Below are positions 59,262 through 64,000 of a stretch of 64,000 nucleotides of DNA, piece after piece. The stretch's first letter is position 1. Each line of letters opens with the position of its first letter. Below the pieces are notes generated by a model. The model searched no databases, had not been told where the DNA came from, and was given only the letters and a program-made list of their open reading frames with translations. The position numbers and the translations under genes were made by a program. Source of the DNA: Gemmatales bacterium (lineage in GTDB: Bacteria > Planctomycetota > Planctomycetia > Gemmatales > Gemmataceae); assembly GCA_026004675.1 (NCBI GenBank), contig BPJP01000011.1:62001-126000 (forward strand), given 5' to 3'.

Positions 59262-59660
59262 ATGCGGCACGCAGGCAAGAAGCGGGCGGATTTTCCTCAA
59301 ACGTGCCAAGGGGTTGGCAGCGAATGGCTCGTCGACGCCGTCGGCTGCCAGCCTGAGTTGTTGAGCGACTTGCCGCATTTGCGCAAGCTGTGCGAGCAGT
59401 TGATCATCGACTTGGATTTGCACGTGGTGGGGGAAGGTCATTGGCATCAGTTTGCCGATCCTGGCGGCGTAACAGGTCTTTATCTTTTGACGGAATCGCA
59501 CCTTGCCTGTCATACGTATCCGGAATCGGGCCAGGCGACGTTCAACTTGTATTGTTGTCGGCCGCGTCCCGAGTGGCCTTGGCAAAGCCGATTGCGAAAA
59601 CATCTCGGGGCGCAGAAGGTGGATGTGACCAGGATCGAGCGAGGAGAAAGCAATCGATGA
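59262..59660 (+). CDS. speD: S-adenosylmethionine decarboxylase proenzyme, third gene of the cassette
   Basis: A 132-residue prokaryotic AdoMetDC. It self-cleaves at Ser79 in LLTESHLACHTYPESG to form the pyruvoyl cofactor; His84 and Cys98/99 occupy the other catalytic positions. The product, decarboxylated SAM, is the aminopropyl donor for spermidine synthase, which is encoded four genes downstream. Upstream context (SEWLVDAVGCQPELL, then VVGEGHWHQFADPGGVTG) matches the class found in Myxococcus and planctomycetes. The ATG at 59262 starts eight bases after the previous stop; the stop overlaps the next start as ATGA. Confidence 0.88.
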   Translation: MRHAGKKRADFPQTCQGVGSEWLVDAVGCQPELLSDLPHLRKLCEQLIIDLDLHVVGEGHWHQFADPGGVTGLYLLTESHLACHTYPESGQATFNLYCCRPRPEWPWQSRLRKHLGAQKVDVTRIERGESNR

Positions 59661-61588
59661 GTCCCGTGCAGGCATCGTGTCCGTCCTGCGGCGGGCCGGT
59701 CCAGTTCAAGATCGGTTCGGCTATGGTCGTGGTTTGCGATTATTGTCGATCCGTAGTGGCGCGAGGGGATCGCAAGCTGGAAGACCTGGGAAAGGTTGCC
59801 GCCGTTACGGAGACCGGAGCGATCTTGGCAACAGGCCTGAAAGGAAAATACGAGGGAGTACCTTTCGAAATAACCGGCCGGGTCCAGCTAGCGCACCCGG
59901 CAGGCGGCGTCTGGGACGAGTGGTACGCCGCCTTTGCCGACAACCGGTGGGGCTGGCTGGCGGAAGCACAAGGCCGCTACTATTTGACGTTCGAACAACC
60001 GTCTCCTCCACCTGGTTCGATTCCGCGTTTCGAGGACCTGGAAATCGGGCAAGCCATCTCGATTCCGTCGGCCACGATCCCGCTTCTCGTTGCGGAAAAA
60101 GGCAAAGCTCGTCCTATCGCTGCCGAAGGCGAAATCCCCTATCGTTTTCGCCCGGGCGAAGAGTATGAATATGCCGACCTGTCGGCGGCTGGAGGCCTGT
60201 TCGGCACAATCGACTATAGCGAGGAAACGCCCAAAGTCTTCGGCGGCAGGCAAGTGACCCTTGACGACCTGGGGATCCCGAAATCAGCACGCAAACGCGA
60301 GCGCGAAGCCAGACGAATCGAAGCGATCCACGTCAACTGCCCACAATGTGCCGGCCCGCTGGAACTGCACGCCCCAGATGACACGGAACGCGTCGGCTGT
60401 CCAAACTGCGGCGCCTTGTTGGACGTTAACGAAGGTCAACTTCGCTACCTGACGTCTCTCGAAGATCGCGTGGAGCCAGTCCTTCCCCTGGGAACCACCG
60501 GCCATTTGCCCCAAGGGGAGTTCATCGTCATCGGTTTTATGCAGCGCAGCGTCACTTTCGAGGGCATCGACTACTTCTGGCACGAGTATTTGCTTTACAA
60601 TCGCGAGATCGGCTTTCGCTGGCTCGTCTACAGCGATAATCATTTTAGTTTTGTCGAACCGATCCCACCTGGTGATGTCATCGTCCAGGCTCAGAAGGCC
60701 TATTACAAAAACGAAGTTTATCGCATCTTCCAGAAAGCGGACGCGACCGTTCGCTACGTGGCTGGGGAATTCTATTGGAAAGTACAAATCGGCGAAGTTG
60801 TCGAAGCCACCGACTTCATTCATCCGCCTCGCATGCTTTCCCGCGAGATATCGAGAGGGGCGGAAAGCAGCGAAGTCAACTGGTCGCTGGGTACCTACCT
60901 CCCCGTTGCCGACGTGGAGAAAGCATTTGGCGTCTCCGGTTTGCCCGCTCCTTACGGAGTCGCTCCCAACCAACCCTTCCTCTACAAAAACATCTACCAG
61001 TCGTGGGGTATTTTGTTAGTGGTTGCCTTTCTGGCCGGCGGTCTGAATTACTCATTCACCAGCAGTCGGCAGCTGCTGGCGAAAGCTTATACGTTTCCGC
61101 CGGGAAGCAACAAGGCAACTTTCGAAACCGAGGCGTTCGAATTGGAGTCACGAAAAAACGTCATGATTCGTGTCGATGCGAATGTCAACAATTCCTGGCT
61201 GTTTGTCAATGGAGATGTCGTCAACCTTGAAACCCAAAAAGCCCATCCGTTTTTGGTACAGGTCTCGTATTATTATGGTTACAGCGGCGGCGAGCACTGG
61301 CGCGAAGGTTCGAGGAGCAACTACACCTTCCTTTCCGCTCCCGGCAAAGGAAAATACAAGATTTTGATGGTGGTTGAAAGGGGCGGCGGTACGCTGATCC
61401 CGGGAGTCTCGTCCGCTTCTCTTCCCGATAGGCTGCAGCTCTACGTCGAACAAGGCAAGTTCCGCTGGTTGTACTGGATTCTGTTGTTTGTCGCCATTTC
61501 GATCCTACCCCTTTGCGTTGCGATCTACCATCTGGTCTTTGAAGGGCAACGTTGGCAGGACAGTGAATTCAACCCGTATTCCGAATAA
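59657..61588 (+). CDS. Two-module DUF4178-like membrane protein, fourth gene of the cassette
   Basis: A 643-residue protein in two parts of similar design. Each begins with a zinc ribbon (ASCPSCGGPVQF ... VCDYCRS; then VNCPQCAGPLEL ... GCPNCGA) and continues with a DUF4178-type domain (GVPFEITGRVQLAHPAGGVWDEWYAAF ... WGWLAEAQGRYYL; then GIDYFWHEYLLYN ... FRWLVYSDNHFSFVE). A membrane helix (GILLVVAFLAGGLNYSF) and an extracytoplasmic beta region follow. A final helix (YWILLFVAISILPLCVAIYHLVF) ends the protein. The start overlaps the speD stop (ATGA), so it is translated with it. DUF4178 has no known biochemical activity. Confidence 0.82.
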   Translation: MSPVQASCPSCGGPVQFKIGSAMVVVCDYCRSVVARGDRKLEDLGKVAAVTETGAILATGLKGKYEGVPFEITGRVQLAHPAGGVWDEWYAAFADNRWGWLAEAQGRYYLTFEQPSPPPGSIPRFEDLEIGQAISIPSATIPLLVAEKGKARPIAAEGEIPYRFRPGEEYEYADLSAAGGLFGTIDYSEETPKVFGGRQVTLDDLGIPKSARKREREARRIEAIHVNCPQCAGPLELHAPDDTERVGCPNCGALLDVNEGQLRYLTSLEDRVEPVLPLGTTGHLPQGEFIVIGFMQRSVTFEGIDYFWHEYLLYNREIGFRWLVYSDNHFSFVEPIPPGDVIVQAQKAYYKNEVYRIFQKADATVRYVAGEFYWKVQIGEVVEATDFIHPPRMLSREISRGAESSEVNWSLGTYLPVADVEKAFGVSGLPAPYGVAPNQPFLYKNIYQSWGILLVVAFLAGGLNYSFTSSRQLLAKAYTFPPGSNKATFETEAFELESRKNVMIRVDANVNNSWLFVNGDVVNLETQKAHPFLVQVSYYYGYSGGEHWREGSRSNYTFLSAPGKGKYKILMVVERGGGTLIPGVSSASLPDRLQLYVEQGKFRWLYWILLFVAISILPLCVAIYHLVFEGQRWQDSEFNPYSE

Positions 61589-61597
61589 GATCTTGTC

Positions 61598-61780
61598 ATG
61601 TTGAACAAAATATATGTTTATTTGGGGGCTGCTTTGATTGGGCTGTATGTCTTGACTGGGGTCTTCGGCTGGGAATGGTTCGCCCCGAAGGCCGAGAGCG
61701 CCGAAGCTGCCGCGACGAGGCGCGCCAGCGGAGGCTATCCTCGTGGTTTTTGGTTCTTTGGCTATCGCGGAGGAAAATAA
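61598..61780 (+). CDS. Small single-pass membrane protein, fifth gene of the cassette
   Basis: A 60-residue protein: one N-terminal helix (VYLGAALIGLYVLTGVFGW) followed by a short Ala/Glu stretch and a Gly/Arg/aromatic tail (GGYPRGFWFFGYRGGK). It starts 10 bases after the DUF4178 gene and its stop TAA shares the A of the next ATG (TAATG), so expression is tightly linked. The tail could be a docking peptide. Not recognised outside such cassettes. Confidence 0.72.
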   Translation: MLNKIYVYLGAALIGLYVLTGVFGWEWFAPKAESAEAAATRRASGGYPRGFWFFGYRGGK

Positions 61781-62040
61781 TGTCGCCGTCATCCTGGGCC
61801 GTCCTGGCCATCAATGGGGAATGGTCGTGGACCCATTTTTTCGGGCAGATCGGCGCCACGGTCGCTTTTTCGTTGGTCGGATTGGTCTTCTTTGCGTTGG
61901 CTTTTTGGCTGATGGAGCGCTTGACCCCATTCTCCATTCATAAAGAGATCGAAGAAGATCAAAACACGGCCCTGGCGATTGTCCTGGCGTCCGTCATTAT
62001 CGGCATCGCCTTGATAATTTCCGCAGCCATCCACGGATAA
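61780..62040 (+). CDS. DUF350 inner-membrane protein, sixth gene of the cassette
   Basis: An 86-residue protein with two hydrophobic helices (IGATVAFSLVGLVFFALAFWLMERL, then LAIVLASVIIGIALIISAAI) joined by a polar FSIHKEIEEDQNTA segment. The conserved acidic EEDQN between the helices is the DUF350 (YjfL-like) mark. GGAGG lies upstream of the ATG. Family members sit with PspA-type envelope-stress and glutathionylspermidine-synthase-like genes in other bacteria, consistent with a polyamine or membrane-integrity context. Confidence 0.85.
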   Translation: MSPSSWAVLAINGEWSWTHFFGQIGATVAFSLVGLVFFALAFWLMERLTPFSIHKEIEEDQNTALAIVLASVIIGIALIISAAIHG

Positions 62041-62088
62041 GGCCATCACTGGGTTGCGGACCAGTGCTGGCTCGCCTGGCCGAAACCG

Positions 62089-63603
62089 ATGAACCGTACA
62101 CCCCTTTTGTTTCTGAATGTCCTGATCATTGCCGTCTGCGGTCTCGTCTATGAACTGCTCGCAGGCACGCTGGCCAGCTACGTCCTGGGCGACTCTGTGA
62201 CCCAGTTTTCCTTTGTCATCGGCATCTACCTGTTTGCCATGGGGGTCGGCGCCTGGGTGTCTCGTTTCGTCGATGCGAGGCTGGCCCGCTGCTTTATCGA
62301 AGTTGAGCTTGGCGTGGCCCTGCTCGGCGGCACCTCGGCGCCGCTGCTCTTTCTTGCTTACGCCCATTTAACGTTCTTTCACGTCATTTTGTATGCCACT
62401 GTGTTTCTTATCGGGTTGCTGGTCGGGCTGGAATTGCCCCTCCTTATGCGCATCCTCCGCGAACATCTTGACTTCAAGGAGCTTGTCTCGCGTGTCTTGA
62501 CGTTCGACTATATCGGTGCCCTGGTCGCCTCCATCCTCTTTCCTATTTTCTTCATCCCCAGGCTGGGCTTGATCCGAACTTCGCTTTTCTTCGGACTGCT
62601 CAACGCCCTGGTCGGGCTGTGGGGAACCTGGCTTTTGAAACCGTTGTTGGGCAAAAACGTGTTCGGCTTGCGCCTGCGGGCAATGCTGGTTCTTCTCCTT
62701 TTAGCCGTCTGTTTCATCAAAGCCCGAAGCCTGACCATCTTGAGCGAGCACGAACTGTACATGGACGAAATCGTCTATGCCCGCGATACGCCTTACCAGC
62801 GCATCGTCATTACGCGCAATGCGGCCGGTTTCCAACTGTATCTCAACGGCCATCGCCATTTGCAATTCAACTCGCTGGATGAATACCGCTATCACGAAGC
62901 GCTGGTCCATCCAGCCATGGCTGCTGCCGACCGACCTCGGCGGGTTCTCATCCTCGGCGGCGGCGACGGGCTTGCCCTTCGCGAAGTCCTTCGCTATCCA
63001 ACGGTCCGTGCCGTCACTCTTGTCGACCTGGACCCGGACATGACCCGACTGTCGGAACGCTTCCCGCCGCTGGCTGAGTTGAACCAGCATGCGTTCGAAG
63101 ACCAGCGCGTGACCGTCATCAACGAAGATGCCATGATCTGGCTCAAGCAAGCGAGCGACGATTTCGATGCCGTCATTATCGATTTTCCCGATCCTGCGAC
63201 CTATTCGCTGGGCAAACTCTACACGACCTATTTCTATCGGCTGTTAAAACGCCGCATGACCCCGATGGCAGCCGTCGGCATCCAGTGTACCTCTCCTCTC
63301 GTCGCCCGCCGGTCCTACTGGTGCATCATTCGGACATTGGAAGCGGCAGGCTTTCATGTTCATCCCTATCATGCTGCCGTTCCTTCGTTCGGCATTTGGG
63401 GATTTGCCGTCGCCCGGTTGCACAAATTCCAACCGCCGACCAAAACCTTGCCGGGCTTGCGATTTCTCAACGATCGCGTTCTGGCTTCGCTCTTTGTCTT
63501 TCCTCGCGACCTGGCACCGGATGACATCGAAGTGGAAGTCAACCGCCTGGATAACCAGGTCCTCGTTCGGTACCACGACTCGGAATGGCGCTTTAATGAA
63601 TGA
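62089..63603 (+). CDS. Membrane-spanning spermidine synthase, last gene of the cassette
   Basis: A 504-residue fusion of ~7 membrane helices (residues 5-215) to a polyamine aminopropyltransferase domain (225-504). The catalytic part shows YQRIVITR, LNGHRHLQFNSLDEYRYHEALVHPA, the SAM-site GGGDGLALREVLRYP, VDLDPDM, EDAMIWL, and DFPDPATYSLGKLYTTYFYRL with the gate-keeping Asp. It should use decarboxylated SAM from SpeD. Membrane-fused aminopropyltransferases are less studied than soluble SpeE; whether the acceptor is putrescine or a membrane-bound amine is open. The gene is convergent with the next one (18 bases). Confidence 0.9.
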   Translation: MNRTPLLFLNVLIIAVCGLVYELLAGTLASYVLGDSVTQFSFVIGIYLFAMGVGAWVSRFVDARLARCFIEVELGVALLGGTSAPLLFLAYAHLTFFHVILYATVFLIGLLVGLELPLLMRILREHLDFKELVSRVLTFDYIGALVASILFPIFFIPRLGLIRTSLFFGLLNALVGLWGTWLLKPLLGKNVFGLRLRAMLVLLLLAVCFIKARSLTILSEHELYMDEIVYARDTPYQRIVITRNAAGFQLYLNGHRHLQFNSLDEYRYHEALVHPAMAAADRPRRVLILGGGDGLALREVLRYPTVRAVTLVDLDPDMTRLSERFPPLAELNQHAFEDQRVTVINEDAMIWLKQASDDFDAVIIDFPDPATYSLGKLYTTYFYRLLKRRMTPMAAVGIQCTSPLVARRSYWCIIRTLEAAGFHVHPYHAAVPSFGIWGFAVARLHKFQPPTKTLPGLRFLNDRVLASLFVFPRDLAPDDIEVEVNRLDNQVLVRYHDSEWRFNE

Positions 63604-63621
63604 ACGACACCGCGTTTGTTT

Positions 63622-64000
63622 CTACGATTTGCTTCGCGGTCGAGGTGCCGGAATCGACAGGGGGGGCGGCTGGAAATTGGCAAGATCGTAACGCGGAATC
63701 AATAATTCCTTCGGAATCAATTCGTCTGAACCATAGACCCGTGCGTAATACATCAGCAGCCCATGCATGGCGTGATAAAGCGAACCGCCTTCAATCGGCG
63801 AGTCCTGCATTTGCAGAATCATTAAGGCGAGAGCATTAGCGGCTTCCTGCACCCATGGCTTTTTGATCTCGTCGTCCGGCAAGGCCAACGCCAACCATTC
63901 AAGCATATGACCGGTTGTGCTGATGCGAGTTTCGATGTTTTCAGCATGTCCCCGGCCGCGAAAATAATCTGTCGAAAAAGAACCATCCGGGTTCTGATAT
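63622..64000 (-). CDS. Helical-repeat protein, C-terminal part (5' end off the window)
   Basis: The last ~126 residues of a gene that enters from the right edge. Visible text: YQNPDGSFSTDYFRGRG, HAENIETRISTTGHMLEWL, ALPDDEIKKPWVQEAANALA, GGSLYHAMHGLLMYYARV. QNPDGSFS resembles the QxxDGSW motif of squalene/prenyltransferase-type alpha-alpha barrels, so a barrel-like enzyme or structural protein is possible. The function is not recognisable from this fragment. Confidence 0.65.
   Translation of the reverse strand, partial: YQNPDGSFSTDYFRGRGHAENIETRISTTGHMLEWLALALPDDEIKKPWVQEAANALALMILQMQDSPIEGGSLYHAMHGLLMYYARVYGSDELIPKELLIPRYDLANFQPPPLSIPAPRPRSKS

Noticed and set aside
1..64000. tRNA, rRNA or insertion sequence
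   Set aside because: No cloverleaf, rRNA-like block, transposase or terminal inverted repeats of an IS were recognised; a proper tRNA search was not possible by eye.

Overview
The window looks like a chromosomal segment of a planctomycete, probably of the Gemmatales or a related order. This is inferred from gene content, not from a marker gene. The supporting content is three sulfatase-fold enzymes, three Hanks-type Ser/Thr kinases (one joined to a formylglycine-generating-enzyme-like domain), a Tat-exported TIM-barrel isomerase, a DUF1080 hydrolase, an SMP-30/gluconolactonase, an FG-GAP/VCBS protein, many short zinc-ribbon plus transmembrane proteins, and an orphan FlgI-like lipoprotein with a HEAT-like tail. 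I saw no rRNA, tRNA, integrase, transposase or CRISPR array.

Layout. 0-1 kb: the 3' end of a CRISPR-associated RAMP gene whose locus lies off the left edge. 1-9 kb: a dimethylargininase-like enzyme, an ABC ATPase, a STAND-type NTPase paired with a zinc-ribbon membrane protein, a TIM-barrel isomerase, and a forward run aat - folK/SDR fusion - MscS/cyclic-nucleotide channel. 10.6-15.6 kb: a glycine-rich autotransporter and the FlgI-like lipoprotein gene, both broken by several frameshifts. 15.9-23.3 kb: thiL, an SMP-30 protein, a phosphohexomutase, a PGPGW membrane protein, ispH and an FG-GAP protein. 23.3-32.4 kb: an S9 peptidase, two kinds of small lipoprotein, a large multi-pass sulfatase-fold protein, a DegT aminotransferase and a zinc alcohol dehydrogenase. 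32.4-44.7 kb: kinases, proA, a HEAT-repeat membrane protein, a GlmM-like mutase and a Wza-like lipoprotein. 44.8-48 kb: a sulfatase followed by a BglII-type restriction-modification pair. 48.3-56.6 kb: a porin, a glycosyltransferase, nusB, a YkgJ-like cysteine-cluster protein, an EVE-domain protein, a DUF1080 hydrolase and another sulfatase.

The most interesting region is 56.8-63.6 kb. Seven same-strand, tightly spaced genes encode an SPFH/GYF protein, a double zinc-ribbon membrane protein, an S-adenosylmethionine decarboxylase, a two-module DUF4178-like membrane protein, a 60-residue membrane protein, a DUF350 membrane protein and a spermidine synthase with seven predicted N-terminal membrane spans. 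Together they look like a membrane-located polyamine (or polyamine-like) biosynthesis system tied to envelope maintenance.

One caution applies throughout. Many conserved genes (ispH, nusB, the S9 peptidase, two kinases, DUF1080, the SPFH gene, the porin, FlgI-like and the autotransporter) are interrupted by single-base frameshifts. Nearly all are an extra base in a homopolymer run. This pattern fits sequencing or assembly error better than biological decay, so those genes are given with their full repaired extents and the frameshift site.
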